Source: Kitasatospora azatica KCTC 9699 (GTDB lineage: Bacteria > Actinomycetota > Actinomycetes > Streptomycetales > Streptomycetaceae). Taken from it: a stretch of 64,000 nucleotides of DNA. The stretch is taken from assembly GCF_000744785.1 (NCBI RefSeq), contig NZ_JQMO01000003.1, positions 124,001 to 188,000 of the forward strand. Reading direction: 5' to 3'. A program made the position numbers and the translations under genes. Of the stretch, positions 31,275-39,928 are shown piece by piece. Positions within the stretch are counted from its first letter, which is position 1. Every line of letters starts with the position of its first letter. The notes beneath the pieces were generated by a model. It was not told the origin of the DNA and did not search any database. It saw nothing but the letters and a program-made list of their open reading frames with translations.

Positions 31275-32398
31275 GGCGCCCCGTCCCGTTCCCGGTTCAG
31301 CGCGTGGGCCTCCTCGGTGATGTCGATACCGACGGGGCACCAGACGATGCAACGCCCGCAGCCGACACATCCGGAGCTGCCGAACTGGTCGAACCAGGTG
31401 CCGAGTTTGTGGGTGGCCCACTGCCGGTAGCGGCTGCGCGAGCTGTCCCGGACCGGGCCCGCCTGGAGGTGCGAGAAGTCCAGGTCGAAGCAGGACTCCC
31501 AGTGCCGCCAGCGCTCGGCGTGGTCACCCGTCAGGTCGGTGACGTCCTCGGTGCTGGTGCAGAAGCAGGTCGGGCACACCATCGTGCAGTTTCCGCAGGT
31601 CAGGCAGCGGGCCGCCACGTCGTCCCAGCGCTCGGCCGTGAGGGTCTCACGCATCAGGAGCTGCAGGTCCACCAGCGGCATGCTGCGGCCCATCCGGTCC
31701 GCCGCCTCGGCGACCCGCTCACGCGCGGCGGTCCGGGTGGCGGTGTCGGCGGCGCGGCGCGGCAGCTCCGCCAGGACCGACTCCCCCTGCTCGCTCCCGG
31801 CCCGGACAAGGAAGCGGTGGCCTTCGGCGTCGAGCACCTCGGTCAGCGCCAGGTCGTAGCCGGGCCCCACGGCCGGACCGGTCCCCATCGACGTGCAGAA
31901 GCAGGTGGCGCCCGGTTCGGTGCACTCCACCGCCACCAGGAAGGCCCGCTCGCGGCGCCCCCGGTAGGCCGGGTCGGTGTACGTCCCGCCGGTCAGCACC
32001 CGGTCCTGGATCGCGATGGCCCGCAGGTCGCAGGGGCGCACTCCGAGGAACGCGTACGACGGCTGCGGTGTCCGGTCCTGCGTCACCGTCAGCTGACCGT
32101 CAGCCCCTCGGTCGGCCGTCCACTGCCGCTCGCGCGGCGGGTGCAGGAAGGTCTTCCAGGACTGCGGGCCCGCGCTGTGCGCGAACGCGGCGCCGTCCTC
32201 GCGCGCCCGCAGCCGGTACAGGCCGGCCTCCAGCTCGACGCCCCAGCCGTACGGGAGTTCGTCGCCACCGGAGATCTCGGCGAGGACGATCGCACCGTCG
32301 CGGACCGTCGGTCCCACGACCGTGCGGCCCCGGCCCACGAGAACCGCAATCAGCGCGTCCAGCCCGTCCTTGTCGATGACCGCCGAGCCGTCCGCCAC
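31271..32398 (-). CDS. Hydrogenase 4Fe-4S electron-transfer subunit (HydB-like)
   Basis: The 375-residue protein has an N-terminal domain with FLGVRPCDLRAIAIQDRVL and a C-terminal dicluster region: ARCLTCGNCTMVCPTCFC and SGCVGCGRCIVWCPVGIDI. It is the beta subunit that passes electrons between the hydrogenase small subunit and the flavoprotein in group 3b enzymes. GTG 32398 is chosen over longer frames because GGAGG lies six bases upstream. It is the first gene of the operon. Confidence 0.92.
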   Translation of the reverse strand: MADGSAVIDKDGLDALIAVLVGRGRTVVGPTVRDGAIVLAEISGGDELPYGWGVELEAGLYRLRAREDGAAFAHSAGPQSWKTFLHPPRERQWTADRGADGQLTVTQDRTPQPSYAFLGVRPCDLRAIAIQDRVLTGGTYTDPAYRGRRERAFLVAVECTEPGATCFCTSMGTGPAVGPGYDLALTEVLDAEGHRFLVRAGSEQGESVLAELPRRAADTATRTAARERVAEAADRMGRSMPLVDLQLLMRETLTAERWDDVAARCLTCGNCTMVCPTCFCTSTEDVTDLTGDHAERWRHWESCFDLDFSHLQAGPVRDSSRSRYRQWATHKLGTWFDQFGSSGCVGCGRCIVWCPVGIDITEEAHALNRERDGAP

Positions 32399-32570
32399 CG
32401 TCCACCTCCCGCGCCGATGCTGCCGCCCCGCCCAGTATGGACACCGGCCTGCCACCGGACCTGGGACGGCAGTGCCGATGTGCTCCAGGTGGCCGCGCCG
32501 TTGCCCCGTACGGACCACGCCGGGCCCCACCGGCGACTGACGAGCACCACGGAAGGGGAGGGCGACCCGC
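32399..32570. promoter_or_regulatory. Divergent promoter region of hydrogenase operon and maturation protease
   Basis: The 172-bp gap separates the minus-strand hydrogenase operon from the plus-strand protease and must hold both promoters. No copy of the GGNCC-GNNC-GGNCC dyad is visible here, so co-control with the other stress genes is not shown. Confidence 0.5.
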
Positions 32571-33086
32571 ATGAAACTCACCGCGCGGAGCGTCGTCATC
32601 GGTGTCGGCAACGAGTACCGCCACGACGACGGGGTGGGCTGGGCCGTGGTGGCCCGGCTCGCGGAACGCGCCGAGCAGCGACCGCTCCCCCTCGGGACCG
32701 TCCTACGGGTGTGCGACGGTGACCCTGCCCGACTGATCACCCTGTGGGAGGCCACCGACCTCGCCATCGTGGTTGACGCGGCACACGCACACCCCGGGCA
32801 TCCCGGCCGGGTGCACCGCCTGGACCTGGATGGCAGACAACTGCCCACCTCCGGCGGCCCGACGAGTTCCCACGGCCTCGGACTCGGTGAAGCCGTCGAA
32901 CTGGCCCGCGCGCTGGACCGCCTGCCAAGGCGGCTCGTCGTCTACGCCATCGAGGGAACGGACAGCAGCCTCGGGACCGGACTGTCGGCAGCCGTCGCAG
33001 CCGCCGTGGAACCCCTCACCGAGCGGATCGCCGAGGATCTCCGCACGGTCCCCGCGATCACCGACAGGTTGCGGACGACACGTTGA
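32571..33086 (+). CDS. Hydrogenase maturation protease
   Basis: The 171-residue protein is of the HycI/HyaD/HoxW family. VIGVGNEYRHDDGVGWAVVA carries the GxGN and DDG elements with the metal-binding acidic residue, and LAIVVDAAHAHPG the second acidic site. It removes the C-terminal extension of the large subunit after nickel insertion. GGAAGGGGAGGG lies upstream of ATG 32571. It is divergent from the hydrogenase operon. The hypA-F insertion genes are not in the window. Confidence 0.92.
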   Translation: MKLTARSVVIGVGNEYRHDDGVGWAVVARLAERAEQRPLPLGTVLRVCDGDPARLITLWEATDLAIVVDAAHAHPGHPGRVHRLDLDGRQLPTSGGPTSSHGLGLGEAVELARALDRLPRRLVVYAIEGTDSSLGTGLSAAVAAAVEPLTERIAEDLRTVPAITDRLRTTR

Positions 33087-33419
33087 ACGGATCGCAGCTG
33101 GGAGCATTCCGCCGCGCCGCCGCCTGCCTCTTCGTCTCGTCCACGCGGTACCGCCGGTAACCGGTGAGGCGCTCGGCATCCACGAAACGACCCGTCACCG
33201 GGCACTGCTGCGGCGCGGCGAGCAGGCACTGGACACAGCCGCCGCCCTCGCCCGCCGACCGGGACCACCTCGCGGCGGGCGTCGCGAGTGCTCCCGACAC
33301 TCGTGCCAGGCCGGTGGCCGCCGAAGCATGATGATCGGCGTGCGCGGCTCGCTACCTCGTGAGCACGATAGAAGCCCGGACCCATCGCTCTGAGCAGCGA
33401 CCCGGCATGGAGGCGCGCA
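33087..33419. other. Gap with one weak minus-strand candidate frame
   Basis: A minus-strand frame at 33058-33300 reads CVQCLLAAPQQCPVTGRF and DAERLTGYRRYRVDETKRQ, with CxxC and fairly high third-position GC. It overlaps the end of the protease gene and has no clear start or ribosome site. I do not call a gene. The remainder is the leader of the universal stress gene at 33420. Confidence 0.3.
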
Positions 33420-34292
33420 GTGGGCGAACGTGTGATCACCGGATTCGATGGATCGGACCCGAGCCGAGCGGCCGTCGAGTGGGCCGCGCGGGAGGCATCC
33501 CGGCTCGAGCTTCCGCTGGAGGTTCTCCAGGCATGGCCCTGGGGGCCGAGCAGGCCGCTGGGCACCGGGCAGGCCGAGCGCTGGGGGCGTGAGCAACTGG
33601 CCGCGCAGGCGGACACGATCCGGTCCCGCTTCCCCGGACTGGAGGTGCGCGCGACACACGTGCCGGACGACGCGGTCGCGGTGCTGAAGGCCGCCTCCGA
33701 CCGAGCCGCGATCCTGGTGCTCGGCTCGCGCAGGCTCAGCGCACTGCGCGGCTTCCTGGTCGGTTCGGTGAGCCAACAGGTCCTCGGCCACGCCACCTGC
33801 CCGGTCGTCCTGGTGCGTGCGCCGTCCGACCTGACGGACGGGCCGAGTTCGGACGGCAGCGCGGAGCAGGGCCTGGTCGTGGGCCTGGACCTCGCGCACC
33901 CGTGCCAGGAGGTCCTGGCCTTCGCCTTCGAAATAGCCGCCCGGCGTGGAGTTTCGCTGACCGTGGTGCACGCGTGGGGTCCGCCCGCCGGGACCGAGTA
34001 CATGCACTTCGGCGCGATCGGCGGCCTCGAGGACGAACTGGCCGAGCCCGAACGGCAGGCACTGGAGGAGGCGGTGATGCCCTGGCTGGAGCGCTACCCC
34101 GACCTGCCAACGGAGACCGCGTTGCTGCGCGGCCACGCCGGACTCACCCTGGTTGACGCCGCGGCGACGGCCGAACTGCTGGTGATCGGCGCCCGCCACC
34201 GTCGCAGCCCCGTGGGGGCACACCTCGGACCAGTGGCGCACGCGGTGATCCACCACGTGGGCTGCCCGGTCGCGGTCGTACCGCACCACTGA
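33420..34292 (+). CDS. Universal stress protein, tandem UspA domains with degenerate nucleotide loops
   Basis: The 290-residue tandem protein begins GTG at 33420 after a GGAGG site. Domain 1 has VLGSRRLSALRGFLVGS, where the second Gly of G-x2-G is Arg. Domain 2 has VIGARHRRSPVGAHLGP, where both that Gly and the final Ser/Thr are replaced. The loops are therefore less canonical than in the gene at 5803, and ATP binding is doubtful at least in domain 2. It ends CPVAVVPHH. Confidence 0.92.
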   Translation: MGERVITGFDGSDPSRAAVEWAAREASRLELPLEVLQAWPWGPSRPLGTGQAERWGREQLAAQADTIRSRFPGLEVRATHVPDDAVAVLKAASDRAAILVLGSRRLSALRGFLVGSVSQQVLGHATCPVVLVRAPSDLTDGPSSDGSAEQGLVVGLDLAHPCQEVLAFAFEIAARRGVSLTVVHAWGPPAGTEYMHFGAIGGLEDELAEPERQALEEAVMPWLERYPDLPTETALLRGHAGLTLVDAAATAELLVIGARHRRSPVGAHLGPVAHAVIHHVGCPVAVVPHH

Positions 34293-34329
34293 GGCGGACC
34301 GGGCACCAGTCGATCGACAGCGGGGACCT

Positions 34330-35184
34330 CTAGAGCGCGAGCATCGCTGCGGCGACCTCCTCGGCGGCCGCGTCGGGGATCGCGGTCGCGGCCTGTTCGA
34401 GCACCAGCAGTCGTGCACCGGGGATCTCGCGCGCGAGCGCCTCGCCGTTGCCGACCGGGAAGAACCGGTTGTGACGGCCGTGCAGCACGAGCGTCGGCAG
34501 TGCGAGCTCGGGCAGGCGCTCACGCCAGCGCGGCGTGCAGTCGAGTTTGGCGAACACCATGCCCATCTGGTTGGCCAGTTGGAGCGCGGGATCCGTGCTC
34601 GGCGTGCGGTCGAAGACGCGCTCGGCGGTGGCGCGTGCCGTAGTGGGATCGTCGCCGAGGATCTCCGCTCTGGCGGCGGCGAACTCCGCGACGGCGGCGC
34701 GATCGGACCAGTCGGGCATCGGGAGCGCGAACCGTCGCTCCATGGCCGCCTTGTCGTGGTCGGGCAGATCGTCGTCGACCGGGCCGGGGGCGACGGGCCG
34801 CGTCCCGGCGAGGGTGAGCGCCGAGAACACGTCCGGATGGTCGAGCGCGGCGACCTGGGCGACCATCCCGCCGACGCCGATGCCCGCCAGGTGCGCCGGC
34901 CGGTCGGCCAGTCCGCGGGCGAGCGCGGCCGCGTCGGCGGCGAGATCCCGGAGCGTGTACGCGGGCGCCTCGGGGTCGACGGTGGTCGAAGCGCCGCAGT
35001 CGCGCAGGTCGTAGCGCACGACGTGACGTCCGCCGCGCGCGAGCGACTCGCAGAGCGCGTCGGGCCACGACAGCATGGTCGTGCCGCCCGCGAGCAGCAC
35101 GAGGGGCGAGGCCGCATCGCCGAAGTGCTCGACCCCGAGCGTGATGCCTTCGGGTGTGCGGAACGTACGGACCGTCGAGTGCAT
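34330..35184 (-). CDS. Alpha/beta-hydrolase fold protein lacking the catalytic triad
   Basis: The 284-residue protein follows the alpha/beta-hydrolase fold: VVRYDLRDCGASTTVDPEAP, the elbow HLAGIGVGGMVAQ, the late strand TLVLHGRHNRFFPV and VLEQAATAIPDAA. All three usual catalytic positions are changed. The nucleophile Ser of GxSxG is Gly103, the Asp after HGxx is Asn239, and the His before AIP is Thr268. The fold is otherwise complete. ATG 35184 has GGGAGG six bases upstream. A binding or regulatory role is more likely than hydrolysis. Confidence 0.88.
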   Translation of the reverse strand: MHSTVRTFRTPEGITLGVEHFGDAASPLVLLAGGTTMLSWPDALCESLARGGRHVVRYDLRDCGASTTVDPEAPAYTLRDLAADAAALARGLADRPAHLAGIGVGGMVAQVAALDHPDVFSALTLAGTRPVAPGPVDDDLPDHDKAAMERRFALPMPDWSDRAAVAEFAAARAEILGDDPTTARATAERVFDRTPSTDPALQLANQMGMVFAKLDCTPRWRERLPELALPTLVLHGRHNRFFPVGNGEALAREIPGARLLVLEQAATAIPDAAAEEVAAAMLAL

Positions 35185-35514
35185 CGTCAACCTCCCGGGC
35201 AGGTGCGTGACCGTGGCCACGCTACCCCGCACCGGCGACACCGCCCCACGACCGGCGGCGCTACACACTCAGCTGCGAAGATCTCGACATCAAGCGCAGC
35301 GACGCTACTGCAGCGTCAGATGACGCCAGGTCAACGCGCCTCGCAGGCTCCCTGTCCGGCGGCGCTTGAGCCTCTACTCTCGTGGCGTGGACTTTTCCGG
35401 ACCGCCCCGGCAGCCAGACTGACCGGGACAGCGCTTCAACCGCCGGTGCGCCGCCTGTCGGCTGTTTCGGGGGTTGACCATCTGTCACACGGACTGGAGG
35501 TTGGAGACACCGGG
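35185..35514. other. Intergenic region, no gene seen
   Basis: 330 bp between the divergent pseudo-hydrolase and channel genes. It must contain both promoters. It is somewhat less GC-rich around 35280-35340. I see no reading frame with typical codon use and no strong hairpin. Confidence 0.6.
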
Positions 35515-36069
35515 ATGAATCGGCTGCCAGAGCTTGACGACCTTCCGACCCGCAAGAGGCGCCGTCTTGTGCTGCGCGCACTGCTGAGACCGACCCTGAC
35601 CGCCACCGCCCTCGTAACCGCGTACTACGTGCTGCCGTTGGACAACGCCTTCAGCGTCGGTACGGCGGTCAAGCTGGTCCTCGGCCTGCTCGCGGTGGCC
35701 GTACTCTTCGCCTGGCAGACGCGCTCGATCGCCCAGTCCCAGTACCCGCGACTGAAGGCCGCCGAGGCGCTGGCGGTCACCTTCCCGTTGTTCATCCTCC
35801 TGTTCGCGACAACCTACTTCCTCATGGCGGGAAGCCAATCCGCTTCCTTCACCGAGCCCCTGACCCGAACAGATGCCGTCTACTTCACGGTCACGGTGTT
35901 CTCCACCGTGGGCTTCGGTGACATCGCGCCCAAAACAGAGCCGGCAAGACTCACGGTGGTGCTGCAGATGCTCGGAAACCTGGTGCTGGTCGGTTTCGCC
36001 GCCCACGTCCTCATCGGCGCCGTCAATGCGGGCCTCGACCGGCGCAAGCGCCAAGGACAACTCGGCTGA
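35515..36069 (+). CDS. Two-helix potassium channel family protein
   Basis: The 184-residue protein has membrane segments around LTATALVTAYYVLPL, AVKLVLGLLAVAVLFAW and LAVTFPLFILLFATTYFLM. Then come the pore helix and selectivity filter FTVTVFSTVGFGDIAP and a final helix (VVLQMLGNLVLVGFAAHVLI). TVGFGD is a K+ selectivity signature variant. No RCK/TrkA domain follows. ATG 35515 has GGAG upstream. Confidence 0.9.
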   Translation: MNRLPELDDLPTRKRRRLVLRALLRPTLTATALVTAYYVLPLDNAFSVGTAVKLVLGLLAVAVLFAWQTRSIAQSQYPRLKAAEALAVTFPLFILLFATTYFLMAGSQSASFTEPLTRTDAVYFTVTVFSTVGFGDIAPKTEPARLTVVLQMLGNLVLVGFAAHVLIGAVNAGLDRRKRQGQLG

Positions 36070-36223
36070 AGCGGCGCGCCCATCCACCGGGCGTTCAGTC
36101 CATACTCCGGCCCCGGGCTGCGAGCGGGCTCCGCCGATCGGGTGGGGCCGGTGCGCGCCGCGTCGTGCGCGGGCCACTTGGCGCGCCGTCAGGTGCCGTG
36201 CCGGTTACGGTGACCGAACCGGA

Positions 36224-36257
36224 GCGCGTGGATGGGCCGAGCGCGTGGATGGGCCGA
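36224..36257 (+). repeat. 17-bp perfect tandem repeat in gene leader
   Basis: GCGCGTGGATGGGCCGA occurs at 36224-36240 and again, directly adjoining, at 36241-36257. Short CAGGTA/CAGGGA-type repeats follow up to the start of the lipid kinase gene at 36312. The rest of the 36070-36311 gap shows nothing else. Confidence 0.8.
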
Positions 36258-36311
36258 GCGGTCCTTCAGCGGGCCGAGCGGACAGGTACAGGGACAAGGA
36301 CAGGTGAGCCG

Positions 36312-37733
36312 ATGTCGGGCGGGACGGTGGCGGCAGCGGAACGGCGGGCCCGCGTGCTGGCAAGGATCGCCCTGCTGTGCGCGGCCGCTGCCGTGGTCAC
36401 GGTGTTGCTCACCGGGCCGCACGGGCTGGTGGTGCTGCTGGCCGGCCTGGCCGGGCTGGCGGTGATGGCGGTCGGCGGCTGGTGGGCGTTGGCTCACCAT
36501 GGACTGCCGCGCGTCGTCGGCGCGGTCCTGGCCGTGGCCGCACCGGTGGGCGTGATCGTGCTGGCGGTCGCGCACCACGTGCTGCTGATCGTGCTGCTGG
36601 CGTTGGCGCTGTGGCTCGGCGGCTTGACCTGCGCCCGGTCCGCGCTGCGGGCGGCCCGGCCACCGAAGCCGATGCCGACCCGAGAGGCGCCGGCGCCACG
36701 CCGACCCGTGCTGATCATGAACCCGAAGTCCGGCGGTGGGAAGGTCCAGCGCTTCGAGCTGGTCCGGCGCGCCGAGGAGTTGGGCGCGCGCGTGGTGCTG
36801 CTGGACACGTCCGTACAGCAGGACGTCGCCGCGCTCGCCCGCCAGGCGGTCGCCGAAGGCGCCGACCTGCTCGGCGTCGCCGGTGGCGACGGCACGCAGG
36901 CGTTGGTGGCGCAGGTCGCGGCCGAGCACGGCCTGCCGTTCCTGGTGATCTCCGCCGGGACGCGCAACCACTTCGCCCTGGACCTCGGCCTGGACCGCAC
37001 CGACCCTTCGACCTGTCTGGACGCGCTGCGCGACGGCGTCGAACTGCGCGTCGACCTCGGCCGGGTGGCGGGCCGGCCCTTCGTCAACACCGTCTCCTTC
37101 GGGGCCTACGCGCAGATCGTCCAGAGCCCGCAGTATCGCGATGCCAAGGCGACCACCGTCCTGGACCAACTGCCCGAGCTGCTGCTCGGCGAAGGCGGCC
37201 CGCGGCTGACCGTCGAAGCGGGGGAACACCGCCTCGACGCTCCGCAGGCACTGCTGGTCAGCAACAACCCCTACGCCGCGCCGGATCCGCTCAGCCTCGG
37301 CCACCGCCCCCGGCTGGACAAGGGCGTCCTCGGTGTCCTCGGCGTGCGCGTCGAAGGTCCCGCGCAGGCCGCCGAGCTGGCGCTGCGCCGCGCGCGGGCG
37401 GGCGGGATCTCGACGCTGACGGCCCGCCAGGTCACCGTCAACGCCGCCGCGCCCGAGATCCCGGTGGCGGTCGACGGCGAGGCGCTGAGCCTGCCGACCC
37501 CGGTCCAGTGCTCCCTCGCGGCCCGAGCACTCCGCGTCCGCGTGCCCCGCGACCGCCCCGGCGCGGACCCGCTGAAGCAGGACCGCACTCGGCCCCTGGA
37601 CTGGCGGGACGTGGTCGGCCTCGCGCTCCCTTCGCGCTTGGGCGGCGGCGCGCAGCCCGGCACGCGACCGAGTTCCGCCGAGCACGCCCGCACCGAAGGG
37701 AGTAACGCGCGTGAACGACGCCGTCCTGCATGA
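36312..37733 (+). CDS. Diacylglycerol kinase-like lipid kinase with membrane N-terminus
   Basis: The 473-residue protein has about three N-terminal membrane helices (up to about residue 105). They are followed by a DAGK catalytic domain with RRPVLIMNPKSGGGKVQRF, GVAGGDGTQALVAQVA (the GGDGT nucleotide motif) and VISAGTRNHFALDLGLDR. Homologues phosphorylate diacylglycerol, sphingoid or other lipids. Its 3' end overlaps the start of a PAP2 phosphatase by 23 bp, so the pair likely act on the same lipid pool in opposite directions. Confidence 0.9.
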   Translation: MSGGTVAAAERRARVLARIALLCAAAAVVTVLLTGPHGLVVLLAGLAGLAVMAVGGWWALAHHGLPRVVGAVLAVAAPVGVIVLAVAHHVLLIVLLALALWLGGLTCARSALRAARPPKPMPTREAPAPRRPVLIMNPKSGGGKVQRFELVRRAEELGARVVLLDTSVQQDVAALARQAVAEGADLLGVAGGDGTQALVAQVAAEHGLPFLVISAGTRNHFALDLGLDRTDPSTCLDALRDGVELRVDLGRVAGRPFVNTVSFGAYAQIVQSPQYRDAKATTVLDQLPELLLGEGGPRLTVEAGEHRLDAPQALLVSNNPYAAPDPLSLGHRPRLDKGVLGVLGVRVEGPAQAAELALRRARAGGISTLTARQVTVNAAAPEIPVAVDGEALSLPTPVQCSLAARALRVRVPRDRPGADPLKQDRTRPLDWRDVVGLALPSRLGGGAQPGTRPSSAEHARTEGSNARERRRPA

Positions 37734-38265
37734 CCTGGCCGCTCTCGACGGTGCTCTCTACGCTGCTGTCGCCGCGACAGAAACCCCTGCGCTCGACAGG
37801 AGCCTGCGGCTGCTCTCCGCCGCCGCCGATCACTCGAAGATCAACCTCTCGGTCACGGCGGCGCTGATGCTGATCCCGGGACCGTGCCGGCGCGCTGGGT
37901 TGGTGGGCGCGGCCTCGGTCGGCCTCGCCTCGTTCACCGCGAACCTGGTCGGCAAGCGGCTGGCCCGCCGTCCGCGCCCGGACCGGGAGGCCTCGCGGGT
38001 GCCCGTGAACCGGCATGTGCCGATGCCGACCTCGCCGTCGTTCCCCTCCGGGCACACCGCCTCCGCCTTCGCGCTGGCCACCGCCGTCGGCACCGTACTG
38101 CCTGTCGCCACGGCACCGCTCGGGTTGCTGGCCTGCGCCGTCGGCTACTCCCGGATCCACACGGGCGTGCACTATCCCGGCGACATCGTCGCCGGGGCAG
38201 TGCTGGGCAGCAGTTGTGCGACCGTCGTGCTCGCCCTCGGCCGGCATCTCGCCCCGCAGACCTGA
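37711..38265 (+). CDS. PAP2-family lipid phosphatase
   Basis: The 184-residue membrane protein has the three-part PAP2 active site: KRLARRPRPDR, PSGHTASAFA (catalytic His) and SRIHTGVHYPGD (nucleophile His). GTG 37711 lies inside the end of the upstream lipid kinase gene and has GGAG at 37699-37702. It is probably phosphatidic acid or isoprenyl pyrophosphate phosphatase-like. Confidence 0.92.
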   Translation: MNDAVLHDLAALDGALYAAVAATETPALDRSLRLLSAAADHSKINLSVTAALMLIPGPCRRAGLVGAASVGLASFTANLVGKRLARRPRPDREASRVPVNRHVPMPTSPSFPSGHTASAFALATAVGTVLPVATAPLGLLACAVGYSRIHTGVHYPGDIVAGAVLGSSCATVVLALGRHLAPQT

Positions 38266-38375
38266 GACGGCGGACGCCCGGGGCTCCCGGAAATCGCGCC
38301 TAGCACCATCGACAGTGTCCGCCTGAGGCTTGAGCGGCTCGTCCTCGTCGGGCAACCGAACGGCCTGACCGGGCG

Positions 38376-38438
38376 TCACCTCGCGCGCTGGCGTGCCGCG
38401 AGTTCGCGGCCGAGCTGGTGGAAGCTCATTGCGGCCAT
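38376..38438 (-). CDS. Possible 20-residue small ORF
   Basis: ATG 38438 is preceded by GAGGAGG at seven bases, an excellent ribosome site. The frame encodes only MAAMSFHQLGRELAARQRAR before a stop at 38376. It may be a true micropeptide or the 5' stub of a lost gene. The remainder of 38266-38519 shows no other gene. Confidence 0.3.
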   Translation of the reverse strand: MAAMSFHQLGRELAARQRAR

Positions 38439-38519
38439 CAGCACGCCTCCTCGATCGGACCTGACGGCCCCGTGCGGCCGGCTCCGGAAACCGGCCCGCA
38501 GTCGGCGGGTGACCGGGGT

Positions 38520-39119
38520 TCAGCTGATCAGTGCAGCTGCTTGGGCGCGGGCCTGCCGGAGCCACTCGGCGCGGGTCTCGGCGGCGGAGTCGGTCACGGT
38601 GCGGAACACCGTCCGGCGCACGTCGGTGACGCCGACATACGGCAGCACGCAGTCCGCCCAGATCCGCTCCAGTGGGTCGCCGAACTCGCTCTGCTCGCGC
38701 TCCTGCGGCGTGTCAGAAGTGTTGAGCACCAGAGCCCGCCCGGCGCGCAGCAGCCCGGTCGGTTCGCCGTCGGCCGTGCCGAGCTTGTAGGCGACACCGG
38801 GGGCCAGCACCCGCTGCACCCAGCCCACAAGCACGGCGGGAGGCATGCCCCACCAGTTGGGGTGGATCAGTACAAGCGCGTCCAGGGTGGCCACCTCGGC
38901 CCGGTGCAGCGCCAGTTGAGGGTCAGTCGACGTCTCGGCCTCGGCCACCGTGCCGGTCTCCCCGGCGGTGAGCAACGGCGCGAAACCCTCCGCGTAGAGG
39001 TCGTGGGCCCGGACCTCACAGCCGCGCCCGCGCAGTTCGTCGACCACGGCCTCGTGCAGTGCGTGGTTGAAGCTCCCCGGTCGCGGGTGCGCCAGGTAGA
39101 CACCGATCCGGCTCATCAT
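38520..39119 (-). CDS. NAD(P)H-dependent oxidoreductase, flavodoxin-like fold
   Basis: The 199-residue protein is of the MdaB/KefF/NQO-like family: IGVYLAHPRPGSFNHALHEA binds the FMN/FAD phosphate, and LIHPNWWGMPPAVLVGWVQR is the family signature (P-x-W-W-x-P). It probably reduces quinones using NAD(P)H. A ribosome site AAGGGGG lies shortly before the ATG pair. Confidence 0.9.
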   Translation of the reverse strand: MMSRIGVYLAHPRPGSFNHALHEAVVDELRGRGCEVRAHDLYAEGFAPLLTAGETGTVAEAETSTDPQLALHRAEVATLDALVLIHPNWWGMPPAVLVGWVQRVLAPGVAYKLGTADGEPTGLLRAGRALVLNTSDTPQEREQSEFGDPLERIWADCVLPYVGVTDVRRTVFRTVTDSAAETRAEWLRQARAQAAALIS

Positions 39120-39190
39120 CCGTCCCCCTTCGGCTGATTGGAGCTGATGCTACGGCCCGGCGGTGCCGGCTTGCCCACCACTGTGCGGCC

Positions 39191-39928
39191 CTAGTGGGCC
39201 GGGGAGTCCGGGTGGGGCCGCATCAACAGCAGGTCCTCACCCCAGGCGTCCAGCACCGCCGCGTGGCCGGCGGCCCGGGCAGCCGCCTCGACTTGGGCGA
39301 AGAGCTGCTGCTGCGGCGCCACTTCGCCGGTCGCGGTGATCCGGGCGAGGGTGTCGAGCAGCGCGGCGCTCTCCCAGCCGGGCAGTGGGAACCGGTCGAG
39401 TTCCCAGGCCAGGTACTTGTTGTAGGGGCGCGGTCGGCGGTCCAGGGCGAAGAGCAGGTCGAGCAGGAATCCGATGCTGGCGGCCGCGTCGAGGTGGCCG
39501 GCGAGCGGGTTGCCGTCGCGGTGGTTCTTGACCGAGCGGTAGAGCGAGTTGGCGTAGGCGTCCAGCAGGTCGGCGCCGGACCGGAAGGCCTCCTCGGCGT
39601 CGAGTCGTCCCATGGCGGCGACGATCCGGGTGACCTCCCCGTCGCGGCGGTCGAACAGTACCCGGGAGCGGGCGATGGCGTACCGCTCCCAGTCGGCGGG
39701 GTGGCGGAACCGTTCGAGGGTGGTGACGACCAGGTCGAGGCGCGCGGAGCGGTAGCCGTCGAGCGCGGTCAGCTCGCTCGCCGCGTCGTCGGCGAGGATG
39801 ACGTAGAGGTCGTGGTCGGAGTGACGGGTGGTCATGCCGTCGTGGGCCCGGGAGCCCTTGAGGACGAGCCCGACGACGGCCGGGTCGGCCGTCGCATCGG
39901 CCACGAATGCCGCGAAATCCAGCGTCAT
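39191..39928 (-). CDS. Nucleotidyltransferase-fold protein
   Basis: The 245-residue protein has LKGSRAHDGMTTRHSDHDLY, the GS-x(n)-D-x-D core of pol-beta-type nucleotidyltransferases, with DLVV as the possible third acidic strand. A helical C-terminal part includes YKSVKN-like YRSVKNHRDGN and KYLAWELDRFPLPGW. It resembles aminoglycoside or kanamycin nucleotidyltransferase-like proteins of unknown substrate. ATG 39928 overlaps the upstream small gene by four bases (ATGA). Confidence 0.8.
   Translation of the reverse strand: MTLDFAAFVADATADPAVVGLVLKGSRAHDGMTTRHSDHDLYVILADDAASELTALDGYRSARLDLVVTTLERFRHPADWERYAIARSRVLFDRRDGEVTRIVAAMGRLDAEEAFRSGADLLDAYANSLYRSVKNHRDGNPLAGHLDAAASIGFLLDLLFALDRRPRPYNKYLAWELDRFPLPGWESAALLDTLARITATGEVAPQQQLFAQVEAAARAAGHAAVLDAWGEDLLLMRPHPDSPAH

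Noticed and set aside
33058-33300. Minus-strand Cys-containing frame after the hydrogenase protease
   Set aside because: GC3 is high and CxxC is present, but it overlaps the end of the protease gene and lacks a start with a ribosome site. Kept as a note only.
36224-36257. Tandem repeats as a CRISPR array
   Set aside because: Only two adjoining copies without spacers and no cas genes.
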